From Paenibacillus sp. 1001270B_150601_E10 (GTDB lineage: Bacteria; Bacillota; Bacilli; Paenibacillales; Paenibacillaceae): 64,000 nucleotides of DNA. Positions 52,624 through 61,278 of the stretch are shown piece after piece. A program made the position numbers and the translations under genes. Within the stretch, counting starts at the first letter, position 1. Each line of letters opens with the position of its first letter. A model generated the notes under the pieces. It searched no databases. It saw nothing but the letters and a program-made list of their open reading frames with translations, and was not told the DNA's origin. The stretch is taken from contig NZ_JADMOL010000003.1 of the NCBI RefSeq assembly GCF_015558675.1, positions 414,813 to 478,812 of the forward strand, given 5' to 3'.

Positions 52624-54147
52624 ATGATCAACAAGAAAAACAAGCTGATGCTTCTGTTTTCCCTCGGCACCATTATCCTTAGCCTTATCGTACATATCCT
52701 GCACCGTGTGTTTAACATTATGGGACACAGTCTGATGATGGGTCATGCTACTGTAGATCCGACCATCGCAGAGCGCTTTTCACTATCTCTGAATCTACTG
52801 TTCCTGCTTCCTGTCATCCTATTAGGATTCGCATGGTACTCCTACAGAAAACAAAATGACCATGCGTTTGTCCCTATTCTTAATACGCTTATACTTACGT
52901 TCTCCAGTATATCGATTATTGCAGGCGGCGGTGGGACGGTAGAATTCCACTTTTCTATCTTCATGGTGGTTGCGATTGTTGCTTATTATGAAAATATTCG
53001 GCTGATCGCTTTAATGACGGTCCTTTTTGCCTTACAGCATATTCTAGGCTTCTTCCTTGTGCCTGAGCTGGTATTTGGCGTAGAGAAGTATTCCTTCCTT
53101 ATGCTCGTCATTCATGCTGTATTTTTGATCTTAACCTCTAGTGCAACAAGTCTGCAGATTCACTCCAAGCAGAAGATTACTAGAGCGCTTGAGGAAGAGA
53201 AGGCTCATAAACAGCAGGAGGTTCTTTCACTGCTGAATACCGTCAAGCATCTATCAACGGAGCTGGAGCAAACGTCCATGGTCGTTGCGGACAAATCGGT
53301 ACACAGCCTGGAAGCCAATTCGAGCATGATGAATGCTTTCGAGCAGGTATCGCAAGGCTTGGAGGTCCAAAGTCGTTCCCTGCATAATATGGAGGAGAAT
53401 CTACAGCGGATTAATCATATGATCCAGAACAATTCCGAGGCTTTCTCCGAACTGAATTATAGCGCAACCGCGACAGAAGGAATGGTTCAGCAGAATCAAC
53501 AGCACATCGAATCCTTGCTGCAGCAGGTATTGATCGTATCGGAAGCCATTAGCAGGTCTTCGAAAACGATGCAGACACTGAATCAATCTTCCGAGCAGGT
53601 TGAGAGCATCATCTCTACCATTCAGGAGGTTGCCAGTCAAACCAACCTGCTTGCCTTGAACGCTTCTATTGAAGCCTCTCGTGCGGGAGAATATGGGCGG
53701 GGATTTGCAGTCGTTGCTGGAGAAATCCGCAAGCTTGCAGAGCGCAGCAGCAGAGCTACGGATGAGATTAAACGCATTTTGACGCACATTCAGGAGGAAA
53801 GCGCCTCTTCGGTTGTTCAGATCGAAGAAGGAACCCAGGCGACAGCGCATACCGTTGAGCTGACCCATGCCTCTGTCGCAAGCTTCCACCAGATGAACGA
53901 ATCGGTCCATGATATGATCCGAATCATTGAGCGTCTAAGCGATTCTGTTAAGCAGACTGAGCAGCAATCCCAAGGAATTGCGATCGAAATGACCAATATT
54001 TCAGCAGTCAATCAGGAGAGCGTGGCTTTCGTGCAGGAGCTTGACCGCCTTACGGCCTCCCAAGGCCAAGCCTCAGAACAGGTCAATCAGGAGCTGCTTC
54101 GCTTGAAGAAGCTCTCCAGTACGCTGCAGGAGCAATTTACAGCCTAA
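52624..54147 (+). CDS. Methyl-accepting chemotaxis-type receptor without HAMP
   Basis: A protein of 507 residues. An N-terminal membrane domain of about six helices (10-30, 55-80, 87-105, 108-125, 130-150, 155-175) has no large extracellular loop and no HAMP. A cytoplasmic coiled coil and MCP signalling domain follow, with the hairpin tip '[20 protein letters not shown]' and '[17 protein letters not shown]'. It should send signals to CheA. The ligand is unknown; a membrane-embedded sensor is likely. Confidence 0.9.
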   Translation: MINKKNKLMLLFSLGTIILSLIVHILHRVFNIMGHSLMMGHATVDPTIAERFSLSLNLLFLLPVILLGFAWYSYRKQNDHAFVPILNTLILTFSSISIIAGGGGTVEFHFSIFMVVAIVAYYENIRLIALMTVLFALQHILGFFLVPELVFGVEKYSFLMLVIHAVFLILTSSATSLQIHSKQKITRALEEEKAHKQQEVLSLLNTVKHLSTELEQTSMVVADKSVHSLEANSSMMNAFEQVSQGLEVQSRSLHNMEENLQRINHMIQNNSEAFSELNYSATATEGMVQQNQQHIESLLQQVLIVSEAISRSSKTMQTLNQSSEQVESIISTIQEVASQTNLLALNASIEASRAGEYGRGFAVVAGEIRKLAERSSRATDEIKRILTHIQEESASSVVQIEEGTQATAHTVELTHASVASFHQMNESVHDMIRIIERLSDSVKQTEQQSQGIAIEMTNISAVNQESVAFVQELDRLTASQGQASEQVNQELLRLKKLSSTLQEQFTA

Positions 54148-54152
54148 ATACT

Positions 54153-54212
54153 ATCCCGTACGACAAAGACACATTCGCTCATCATGCCTTTGTTGTCGTA
54201 CGGGATTTTTTT
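54153..54212. terminator. Bidirectional terminator between the chemoreceptor and monooxygenase genes
   Basis: ATCCCGTACGACAAAG (54153-54168) pairs with CTTTG and TCGTACGGGAT (54188-54206, small bulge) and runs into T7. Confidence 0.9.
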
Positions 54213-55341
54213 AATACGTATATTCATAAATATAGCGAGTCTGGTTGCGGAGCAGGCTTGGCGATGCAGCACGCATGACGGTATTGCGAATGGCGCACAA
54301 GAGGGGCGAGTCGAACTGGGACATCACCCCTACCTGCTTGGCGATCTTGCAGATTCGATTCACACGCTGAAGCCGATGATTCTCATAATTTTGAAGCCCA
54401 TATTCCAGGCTCTCCGCTAAGCATTTGCCAAGGACATAGGCATCTTCGATGCCCTGACAGGCGCCTTGTCCAAGATTCGGTGTCATTGCGTGAGCTGCAT
54501 CGCCAACCAGTGCAATCCGTCCAAAGGCATAGTGATCCATTAACGGAATGTCATACACGTCATGATGAATAAGGGGCTGCTCGTGAGCATGCTTCAGGAT
54601 GTCCCCTACAATCGCGGGATATGCTTGCAGTTTTTTCGATAGATCATGAACCGTGAGCGCGGAGAGCTCTTTGTGATTGGGAGCTGTATTCATCAGGATA
54701 TACCAGTAGACTTTAGACGAGGAAAGAGGCATATACCCGAAGCGTCCCTCAGGCCCCCATATTTCATGAAGATGGCTTCCCAGCTTGAGATCCTTGCATA
54801 CAGCAACTCCACGCCAACACGTATATCCTGCGTAACGATTCTTCACATGAGGCAGGATCTGCTGCCGAACGGCAGAATGAATGCCGTCTGCTCCAATCGC
54901 ATAATCAGCCTCAGCAACGGTCCCATCCTCGAAGGCTACCGTTACACTCTTCGGTTCTTGAAGGACATGAACGGCCTTTTTACCTAAAGAAACAGGTGTT
55001 GCATGCAGCTCATCCATAAGAATCTGATGAAGATCAGCCCGATGAATCGCAATTGTCTGGTCTGGCTGCGGATTAGGATTAAGAGCAGACAGAACCTTCC
55101 CCTTTTCTGATAAAATGAGAAGCTGCTGAAGCAGATGCCCCTTGGCCTTTAAGGCATTTGTCAGTCCCCATTCATTAAAAATCCGCGTTGCGTTCGCTGC
55201 GATCATGATTCCCGCTCCAACGGGCTTTAGCTCTCTCGTCTTCTCATACACATGAACCTCTATTCCTTCTCTCTGAAGGGAAATAGCCGTAGCCAAGCCC
55301 GCAATGCCTCCACCTAGAACGATCACCTTCGTCATCTTCAT
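54211..55341 (-). CDS. FAD-dependent aromatic monooxygenase-like protein
   Basis: A protein of 376 residues of the para-hydroxybenzoate hydroxylase class. FAD motifs: GGGIAGLATAISLQREG (N-terminal GxGxxG), ADYAIGADGIHSAVR (DG motif) and 'ALVGDAAHAMTPNLGQGACQ' (GD motif). It uses NAD(P)H and O2 to hydroxylate an aromatic or similar ring; the substrate is unknown. The TetR-type gene lies upstream on the same strand with a 147-bp gap and probably controls it. Confidence 0.88.
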   Translation of the reverse strand: MKMTKVIVLGGGIAGLATAISLQREGIEVHVYEKTRELKPVGAGIMIAANATRIFNEWGLTNALKAKGHLLQQLLILSEKGKVLSALNPNPQPDQTIAIHRADLHQILMDELHATPVSLGKKAVHVLQEPKSVTVAFEDGTVAEADYAIGADGIHSAVRQQILPHVKNRYAGYTCWRGVAVCKDLKLGSHLHEIWGPEGRFGYMPLSSSKVYWYILMNTAPNHKELSALTVHDLSKKLQAYPAIVGDILKHAHEQPLIHHDVYDIPLMDHYAFGRIALVGDAAHAMTPNLGQGACQGIEDAYVLGKCLAESLEYGLQNYENHRLQRVNRICKIAKQVGVMSQFDSPLLCAIRNTVMRAASPSLLRNQTRYIYEYTY

Positions 55342-55488
55342 TGCCCCCTATTCAAGCCACGTTATGAGATCCTTCCTAACAAATTAACATTCAAGCGGCT
55401 GTATGGTGTCGATACATGTACTTGAATGAATGGCGATGAGCGTATGGCCATTTATTCAAAAACAGCCTCAATCGCGTTAATCGACGTC

Positions 55489-56085
55489 CTAGATATTCAT
55501 AATCAATTGATCGAGCAGCAACGATACCCTGCGATTCACACCCTGATGCAATTCCTCAACGGACTGTTCCTCATGCAGCCAAAACATAATAGAAGAGAAA
55601 TACGTCCCAACAAGAATCGACGCGATGTCTTCCATCTCGCCAGCAAAACGCACCTCTTGTCGGATTTGCTCCTCGTGGAACATTTTGGAGATCCATAGCT
55701 TGAATTGCCCGATCGTATCCATTTCCCCTGCCGTGGCTCCCATGGATTTGACTGCCTCCGCGACCGCTGCTTTCATCAAGGCTGGATGCTCCTCAAGTCG
55801 GTTCGTCAGCTGCTTGAATGCAAAAAGAATACGCTCTTTCAAGGGCTTATCGGTCTCTGCGGCCTGCTCTATAATCATCTCCAGCTGCGATTGCCCCAAA
55901 TAAAGCAATACAGACTCCTTCGTTGGGAAGTAATTATAGAACGTCCCCTTCGCAACGCCGCAGGCCTTCGTAATCTCCGATACGCTGACATGATCCATTC
56001 CTTTCACTGCAAACAAGCGAATGGATTCCAGAAAGATCTTCTCCTTAAGATCCTGTTTTCTCGATTCTCTAAGCACTTCCATCAC
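55489..56085 (-). CDS. TetR/AcrR-family regulator
   Basis: A protein of 198 residues. N-terminal TetR HTH (about 12-58: 'LKEKIFLESIRLFAVKGMDH', 'ITKACGVAKGTFYNYFPTKE') and a helical ligand-binding C-terminal domain. Its own promoter carries two 12-bp palindromes that are probable binding sites. The monooxygenase gene downstream is the likely regulated partner. Confidence 0.9.
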   Translation of the reverse strand: MMEVLRESRKQDLKEKIFLESIRLFAVKGMDHVSVSEITKACGVAKGTFYNYFPTKESVLLYLGQSQLEMIIEQAAETDKPLKERILFAFKQLTNRLEEHPALMKAAVAEAVKSMGATAGEMDTIGQFKLWISKMFHEEQIRQEVRFAGEMEDIASILVGTYFSSIMFWLHEEQSVEELHQGVNRRVSLLLDQLIMNI

Positions 56086-56101
56086 CTCACAATAGAAAAA
56101 A

Positions 56102-56160
56102 TGACCACGGTCATTTTTTGACCTCGGTCACTATTCTAACACACCTGCTGAATATTGTAA
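56102..56160 (-). promoter_or_regulatory. TetR-type promoter with double operator TGACCnnGGTCA
   Basis: Two palindromes TGACCACGGTCA (56102-56113) and TGACCTCGGTCA (56119-56130) lie 17 bp apart, just downstream of -35 TTACAA (56160-56155) and -10 TAGAAT (56138-56133) on the - strand. Paired sites at this distance suit two dimers on the same DNA face. Confidence 0.75.
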
Positions 56161-56245
56161 TATTATTCCTGTGAACGTTTCATTACATTGCATCCTCGTC
56201 GATTGAAGTATAATAGCAGTATTCAGTGGATGGGAGTTGAAACAT

Positions 56246-56947
56246 GTGGTGGATTGGAAAAATGGAGCCCAAGGCCATAAATTTGTAGCTTCTTATAGTG
56301 GAGGAAAAGACAGCACGCTCGCGTTGTACAAAGCAATGCAAGTCGGGGAGCCAATCGGGCTGATTGTCATGCTGGAGGAAGAAGGACAGCGATCACGATC
56401 TCACGGCATGCCCCCAGAACTCATTCGCGCGCAGGCGGAAGCGATTGGACTGCCTGTCTTTACAGCTGCGACCAGTTGGGAGGACTATGAAGCAAACTTT
56501 ATGATGCTGCTCGCTAAGGCCAAGGATCAAGGAGCCGAAGTACTCGTTACGGGCGATCTGGACGTGCCTGTGCAGGATTGCTGGCATGATAGGGTGACGA
56601 AAAATGCTGGGCTGGGTCTTGCCATGCCGCTATGGGAGATGGATCACCGGGAAGCTGTGCTGGAATTCATCCAGCTTGGATTCGTAACAACCATCGTAAC
56701 GGTGAATACATCCTTAGGCATGAAAGAAGAGGATCTCGGCCGCATTTTAACCTTGGGATATATAGAAGAGCTTGAAGCAAGAGGCATTGATCCTTGCGGG
56801 GAGGGCGGCGAATTCCATACGACGGTTATTGATGGCCCGCTCTTCAAGCAGCCGATTCCAGTTCGTCAGGGCGATATCCTTAGAGATGGAAAGTATGCCT
56901 TCTTGCCATTGGAGCTTGATGCTGTCATGAATGACGGTCAAGGATAG
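56246..56947 (+). CDS. Dph6-like PP-loop ATPase (diphthine-ammonia ligase family)
   Basis: A protein of 233 residues from GTG 56246 (site GGGAG at 9 nt; the TTG at 56237 is too close to it). PP-loop SGGKDSTLAL binds ATP, and the C-terminal family motif is 'GEGGEFHTTVIDGPLF'. Eukaryotic Dph6 amidates diphthine on EF2. Bacteria lack diphthamide, so this member acts on another acceptor, not known. Monocistronic, closed by a terminator. Confidence 0.85.
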   Translation: MVDWKNGAQGHKFVASYSGGKDSTLALYKAMQVGEPIGLIVMLEEEGQRSRSHGMPPELIRAQAEAIGLPVFTAATSWEDYEANFMMLLAKAKDQGAEVLVTGDLDVPVQDCWHDRVTKNAGLGLAMPLWEMDHREAVLEFIQLGFVTTIVTVNTSLGMKEEDLGRILTLGYIEELEARGIDPCGEGGEFHTTVIDGPLFKQPIPVRQGDILRDGKYAFLPLELDAVMNDGQG

Positions 56948-56988
56948 CGATATAAGAGAAGAGACTCATCATTCGTTTCTCTTGAACG

Positions 56989-57047
56989 AAAAAGCCGGGC
57001 ACTCCAGTAAGAAGAGGGGGGCAGTCCCATAGAGTGTCCGGCTTTTT
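56989..57047 (+). terminator. Terminator after the Dph6-like gene
   Basis: AAAGCCGG(G)CACTC (56991-57004) / GAGTGTCCGGCTTTTT (57032-57047), long stem with a GC-rich loop, T5 tail. Confidence 0.8.
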
Positions 57048-57141
57048 ATTAGAATATATCCCACGAATGGCTCAATGAATGATTGAATAGCAAAGCGTTC
57101 TGCAGAGACTGCGAAAGCTCATTGCAGTCATTATTCATCCA

Positions 57142-57912
57142 TTAATCAAACTGCCAGCAGCTTAAGCTTAGATTGCCGTATTGATAGCTGCGATGAAGCA
57201 GCTTAGCTCGTCGATTCTTATCACCGCTCCCCATTGCTAGCAGCAGAGGAATGAAGTGTTCACTGGTTGGAACAGCCTCTGTAGCATGTGGAGCCAGCTC
57301 CCTATAATTCATCAAAGCATCGATATCCCATGTCTCAAGCTTGTGATCGAGCCACTGATCGAATGCTTCTGCCCATTCATCTACATGATCAGAGCGCCAA
57401 TTCAAGCGGCTCAAATGGTGTACGGTTCCTCCACTGCCGATAATCAACACATCCTGCTCTCTTAGCTCAGATAAAGCTTTCCCGATGTAATATTGCTGTT
57501 CATTCGTCAAGTAGCGATTAACAGACAGGGCGACCACCGGGATATCCGCATCAGGGTAGATAAGCTTAAGGACCGCCCACGCTCCATGATCGAGGCCTCT
57601 TTCCACATTCAACTTGCTCGCTATTTCTTGCTTTGAAAACAACATTTGAATCTGCTCGCTTAACGGGCGACTGCCTCTCGCTGGATACGTCATCTTATAC
57701 AGCTCTTCTTGAAATCCGCCAAAGTCATAAATCACATGGTGACGATCGACTGCGCTTATGGTTTGAATCGGTTCTTCCCAGTGAGCGGAAAAGATGACGA
57801 TCGCTTTTGGCTTTGGAATATGGCCAGCAAACTGCTTTAACATCTCTGTATATGCATGATCCTCCAAGACAAGAGAAGGTGCACCGTGTGCAATGAAATA
57901 AGAAGGAATCAT
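57142..57912 (-). CDS. DODA-type extradiol dioxygenase (YgiD-like)
   Basis: A protein of 256 residues; ATG 57912 after AAAGGAGTGA. The LigB/DODA fold has metal-His candidates in 'YFIAHGAPSL', 'IVIFSAHWEE', 'RGLDHGAWAVLKLIYPDADI' and 'SGGTVHHLSRLNW'. It opens catechol-type rings between or next to hydroxyls. It is probably co-transcribed behind the DoxX-family gene; both are divergent from an XRE-cupin regulator. Confidence 0.88.
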   Translation of the reverse strand: MIPSYFIAHGAPSLVLEDHAYTEMLKQFAGHIPKPKAIVIFSAHWEEPIQTISAVDRHHVIYDFGGFQEELYKMTYPARGSRPLSEQIQMLFSKQEIASKLNVERGLDHGAWAVLKLIYPDADIPVVALSVNRYLTNEQQYYIGKALSELREQDVLIIGSGGTVHHLSRLNWRSDHVDEWAEAFDQWLDHKLETWDIDALMNYRELAPHATEAVPTSEHFIPLLLAMGSGDKNRRAKLLHRSYQYGNLSLSCWQFD

Positions 57913-57949
57913 CTCATCATTCACTCCTTTATTGGTCAATGACTGTTAC

Positions 57950-58366
57950 TTAAAGATTGGTTGAAGGATTGCGTTTCTTTAAAAAAACACGATCAAGCGA
58001 TAATGCCGTAGATTCGGATACCGACAAATACAAAGCGATCAAGAACAAGCCTAAATCTAGCTCATAGCCAGGCATCTGATCCGATCCAATCAGGCCTGCA
58101 GGCCATTTAACCGTAACAATCGCGCCAACCATCATCAGGGCAAACAGAATGGATACAACCCTTGTCCCTAGTCCAATAATAAGAAGGATGCCTCCAGCCA
58201 ATTCTAAGATAGCCGCCACATATGCCATAAATGCCGGAACCCCTAAGGAACTGAACCAGGCCTCTACATTTCCTAACCCCATTTGGAACTTACTGATGCC
58301 ATGAACGAGAAATATGATGCCCAGCACCACTCTCATTAATGTTGTTACCCAAGTCATTTTATTCAT
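57950..58366 (-). CDS. DoxX-family membrane protein
   Basis: A protein of 138 residues from ATG 58366 (site GGTGGAGA); the frame upstream has no site. Four helices and the DoxX pattern 'RVVLGIIFLVHGISKFQMG', 'ILELAGGILLIIGLGTRVVS'. DoxX/DoxD proteins are quinone-linked or stress-related. The 37-nt gap to the DODA dioxygenase gene suggests a joint aromatic or redox-stress function. Confidence 0.85.
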   Translation of the reverse strand: MNKMTWVTTLMRVVLGIIFLVHGISKFQMGLGNVEAWFSSLGVPAFMAYVAAILELAGGILLIIGLGTRVVSILFALMMVGAIVTVKWPAGLIGSDQMPGYELDLGLFLIALYLSVSESTALSLDRVFLKKRNPSTNL

Positions 58367-58387
58367 TTGTTTATCTCCACCCTTAAA

Positions 58388-58423
58388 TATTAGTAATAAT
58401 AAAAATAAATTTATATTAGTAAT
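58388..58423. promoter_or_regulatory. Direct repeat TATTAGTAAT in the divergent promoter region
   Basis: TATTAGTAAT occurs at 58388-58397 and 58414-58423, 26 bp apart, between the DoxX gene and the XRE-cupin gene. Half-sites in the intergenic region of a divergent regulator are plausible operators. MarR-type quinone regulators are an alternative reader. Confidence 0.4.
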
Positions 58424-58517
58424 GTAATCATGTAGGCATTGGCATGTCAATAGGAAATTTGTTAATATAAATATATATTTTGTATAGCAAATATTTTGTT
58501 AAGGACGTGTTCATCGT

Positions 58518-59069
58518 ATGGATATCGGATCCAATATACGAGCAATCCGCAAACGAAAGGGCATTACCATTGCGGAGATATGTGATAGAACAGGGCTTTC
58601 CCAAGGCTTTTTAAGTCAGGTCGAAACAAATAAAACCTCTCCTTCTATCGCTACTTTGGAGAATATTGCAATAGCCTTAGAGGTTCCTCTCGCTTACTTG
58701 CTGCTCAAAAAAGAAGAACGAATGCGTATCGTTCGAAAAGAGGAGCGTTATGTAACGACAAGCGGAATCGAAAAAAATCTAAGAGTAGAGCATCTAAGCT
58801 CTACAAAGAATATGAGGATGATGATCGTCGAGCTTCCTCCCGGAGCTTCGACGGGTGAAGCGCATGCTCATGAGGGTGAAGAAGTGCATGTGGTCATTAA
58901 AGGCAGGATTTATGCGGAGCAAGGGGAAATTTCGGCGGAATTCGGTGAAGGAGACTCATTTTCGTGGAATGCCTGCACCCCCCATTTCGTTAAGAACATA
59001 GGAAACGACTCCGCCTTGGTCCTGATTTCCGTCTATACGGAAACGGAAAATCATAGAGCGTTGTTCTGA
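58518..59069 (+). CDS. XRE-family regulator with C-terminal cupin domain
   Basis: A protein of 183 residues. HTH_3 (8-62: 'IRAIRKRKGITIAEICDRTG', 'LSQGFLSQVETNKTSPSIAT') followed by a cupin (about 105-175: 'ELPPGASTGEAHAHEGEEVH', 'GEGDSFSWNACTPHFVKN'). Such one-component regulators sense small metabolites in the cupin. It is transcribed divergently from doxX-DODA, which it probably controls. Confidence 0.9.
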   Translation: MDIGSNIRAIRKRKGITIAEICDRTGLSQGFLSQVETNKTSPSIATLENIAIALEVPLAYLLLKKEERMRIVRKEERYVTTSGIEKNLRVEHLSSTKNMRMMIVELPPGASTGEAHAHEGEEVHVVIKGRIYAEQGEISAEFGEGDSFSWNACTPHFVKNIGNDSALVLISVYTETENHRALF

Positions 59070-59125
59070 GTCGTTCTTAATCCCTGAAGCAGCCCCTAAG
59101 ATTCGTGTCATTCCTATAAGACAAA

Positions 59126-59160
59126 AACCCATGTTGATCAGATGACAGTCAACATGGGTT
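59126..59160 (-). terminator. Terminator between the XRE-cupin and GyrI-like genes
   Basis: AACCCATGTTGA (59126-59137) / TCAACATGGGTT (59149-59160), perfect 12 bp; better T-run on the - strand, but it can act both ways. Confidence 0.85.
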
Positions 59161-59193
59161 CTTTATGATGGAACCGAAAATCATTATGATTCC

Positions 59194-59679
59194 TCATGAT
59201 TGGATTGCAATATAAATCCGCACCTCTGCATTCGCCGGATCAAAGCTGCTGGCATCATACAGCTCAAAATCCCCCGTATAAGCTCTCACCTCTTTTGAAT
59301 CATTAAAATAGTTCCATATCTCCATCCAGGCTTGCGCCACCACCTCGTATACGGGACCCTTTTTAGATGTAAACACCAAATACTCACTCTCCGGTACGGC
59401 AGCATGTTCGAATGGCATATCCGCTCGATCTATGTTCTCCTTCAGCTCATGACCAATGAGAACGGTATAAGCTCCCGAAGCATCGCTCTCATAATCCGTA
59501 TACAGGGCATAAAGATATGCTGGTTGATCGCTATACGCTTGCACAGCTGTGCTGTTTTTAAAATAGGTTTCCCACAGCTTCGGCAGTCGCCCATTCGAAC
59601 CTGCTTCTTCGGCATTCGTCGTTCGGGTCGTAACTCCTGCTAGTGTGATACTCGGTTTGTGTACGACGTGATTGTTCAT
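59194..59679 (-). CDS. GyrI-like/effector-binding domain protein
   Basis: A protein of 161 residues; ATG after GAGGTACC. It matches the stand-alone effector-binding domain of AraC/BmrR type: 'SITLAGVTTRTTNAEE', 'AYLYALYTDYESDASGAYTV', 'EYLVFTSKKGPVYEVVAQAW' and C-terminal 'FELYDASSF..ANAEVRIYI'. The fold binds drug-like compounds. It is divergent from the drug exporter gene, so a role in drug binding or sequestration is possible. Confidence 0.85.
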   Translation of the reverse strand: MNNHVVHKPSITLAGVTTRTTNAEEAGSNGRLPKLWETYFKNSTAVQAYSDQPAYLYALYTDYESDASGAYTVLIGHELKENIDRADMPFEHAAVPESEYLVFTSKKGPVYEVVAQAWMEIWNYFNDSKEVRAYTGDFELYDASSFDPANAEVRIYIAIQS

Positions 59680-59844
59680 ATTGGTACCTCATTTCGACTT
59701 AAGATAATCATAGTATAACGAGCAATAGTTGACATCTGCATGTCTAGTTTAGATTGACTATTAATCATTTTTTCTGCCCTTTGAACGGGTAATGCTGATA
59801 TAATGCCTTTTAGAACTCCCCCTATATAGGCAAAGGTGATATTT

Positions 59845-59892
59845 ATGCTCTCATTTTCTAGATTGATCAAATGCAAACCCCCTATCCCCTGA
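59845..59892 (+). CDS. Leader peptide of the MFS exporter (15 codons)
   Basis: ATG 59845 behind AAAGGTGAT (59832-59840) encodes MLSFSRLIKCKPPIP and stops at TGA 59890-59892. The codons for K-P-P-I-P contain CCCCCTAT (59878-59885), which is complementary to ATAGGGGG covering the exporter's ribosome site. This is the layout of ribosome-stalling leader peptides in Firmicute resistance genes. Proline-rich ends favour stalling. Confidence 0.6.
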   Translation: MLSFSRLIKCKPPIP

Positions 59893-59934
59893 CTCTGACG
59901 CAGGATAACTGAGATTTTCGAATGATATAGGGGG
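59878..59934 (+). promoter_or_regulatory. Attenuator hairpin hiding the MFS exporter ribosome site
   Basis: CCCCCTAT (59878-59885) pairs with ATAGGGGG (59927-59934), whose GGGGG is the ribosome site of the gene starting at 59943. A second CCCCCTAT (59818-59825) upstream could compete. A ribosome stalled on the leader would free the site. An extended -10 TGATATAAT (59793-59801 region) provides the promoter. Confidence 0.6.
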
Positions 59935-59942
59935 AAAGAACA

Positions 59943-61127
59943 TTGAATAGAAAAATCTCAACGCCAGCCTTATGGCTGCTTATTATCCTTGTCGGATTTC
60001 CGCAGATTAGTGAAACGATCTATACGCCGTCGTTGCCGGACATTGCAAACCATTTGCACGCGAGCAGCAATGCGATTCAGATGACACTCAGCATCTACTT
60101 TCTAGGCTTCTCCTTTGGCGTCTTCTGCTGGGGAAGACTATCCGATTCTATTGGCAGGCGTCCAGCCATGTTATGGGGAATTGCCGTGTATGGACTTGGG
60201 AGCCTTGGCTGCTATCTCTCGCCCTCTGTCGAGTGGCTGATGGCAAGTCGGTTCATCCAAGCCTTTGGGGCAAGTACAGGCTCTGTCGTGACGCAGACCA
60301 TTCTGCGCGAAAGCATCGATGGCGCGAAGCGTCATGCCGTATTTGCTCAAATATCCGCTGCTCTCGCCTTTACTCCGGCTATCGGGCCTTTGATTGGCGG
60401 GTGGTTGGATCAATCTCTTGGCTATCAGGCTGTGTTCTTCACGCTCGTGGTGATGAGTATCGCAATTGGAGCAGCGACATTTACATCTCTGCCTGAAACA
60501 AAAGGAACGGCTGCGACCAGCATTAGCACCTTGTCAGTGGCAAAGCGCCTTATGGTGGACCGCAGAGTATGGGCTTATGGTTTTCTAATTGGCGCAACCA
60601 ACGGGTTATTGTTCAGCTACTATGCGGAAGCGCCGTTTATTTTTATTGAATTCTTCAGCATGAAGCCAGGCATGTTCGGCTTCTTCGGTATATTTGTTGC
60701 GCTGTCATCCATCTTCGGGGCCTTGTTGTCTAAAAAGCTGCTTAGAAAAATGCCTGCAGAGAAGATTATTTTGATGGGCACTTTGGTTACAACAGCGGGG
60801 GCGCTATGTCTTACAGGCCTTACGCTTTCTGGGATGAGCCCGTCCGTGCTGAATCTGATCTTGATGGTCATGGGTATCTTCGTGATCCTGCTAGGCATCG
60901 GAATGGCGATTCCAAACTGCCTAAGCCTAGCGCTCGTGCACTATCAGGATGTGCTGGGTACAGCCGGCGCACTCTTTGGATTAGGGTATTACCTAATCGT
61001 CAGCCTGATGACAAGCGGAATGAGTTATCTTCATAACGGTTCACTTGCCACTATGCCGCTGTACTTCCTAGGAATCGGTATCATCATGGTCCTTGTAAGC
61101 AAATCCTTAAGAGGAGCGCGTTCGTAA
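59943..61127 (+). CDS. MFS drug exporter, Bcr/CflA family
   Basis: A protein of 394 residues; TTG start 8 nt after GGGGG. Twelve helices; DHA1 signatures: 'PSLPDIANHLHASSNAIQMT' (N-terminal TM1-2), 'FGVFCWGRLSDSIGRRPAML' (motif A) and 'RFIQAFGASTGSVVTQTILR'. It should export antibiotics such as bicyclomycin- or sulphonamide-like compounds by H+ antiport. Expression appears to be controlled by the leader-peptide attenuator. Confidence 0.92.
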   Translation: MNRKISTPALWLLIILVGFPQISETIYTPSLPDIANHLHASSNAIQMTLSIYFLGFSFGVFCWGRLSDSIGRRPAMLWGIAVYGLGSLGCYLSPSVEWLMASRFIQAFGASTGSVVTQTILRESIDGAKRHAVFAQISAALAFTPAIGPLIGGWLDQSLGYQAVFFTLVVMSIAIGAATFTSLPETKGTAATSISTLSVAKRLMVDRRVWAYGFLIGATNGLLFSYYAEAPFIFIEFFSMKPGMFGFFGIFVALSSIFGALLSKKLLRKMPAEKIILMGTLVTTAGALCLTGLTLSGMSPSVLNLILMVMGIFVILLGIGMAIPNCLSLALVHYQDVLGTAGALFGLGYYLIVSLMTSGMSYLHNGSLATMPLYFLGIGIIMVLVSKSLRGARS

Positions 61128-61168
61128 CCCTAAGCCGGCTTCAAATCAATATGTAGTTTCATCCGTTT

Positions 61169-61208
61169 GCCGTCCCTAATGTTATTAATGATTAGGGATG
61201 GCCTTTTT
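61169..61208 (+). terminator. Terminator after the MFS exporter
   Basis: GCCGTCCCTAAT (61169-61180) / ATTAGGGATGGC (61191-61202; one wobble) followed by T5. Confidence 0.85.
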
Positions 61209-61278
61209 ATTCTGCGTTCCTTCCCTATTCATAGTAACAGCCGTTTTCATGATTACAAAAAGAGGAACGTATCCGATC

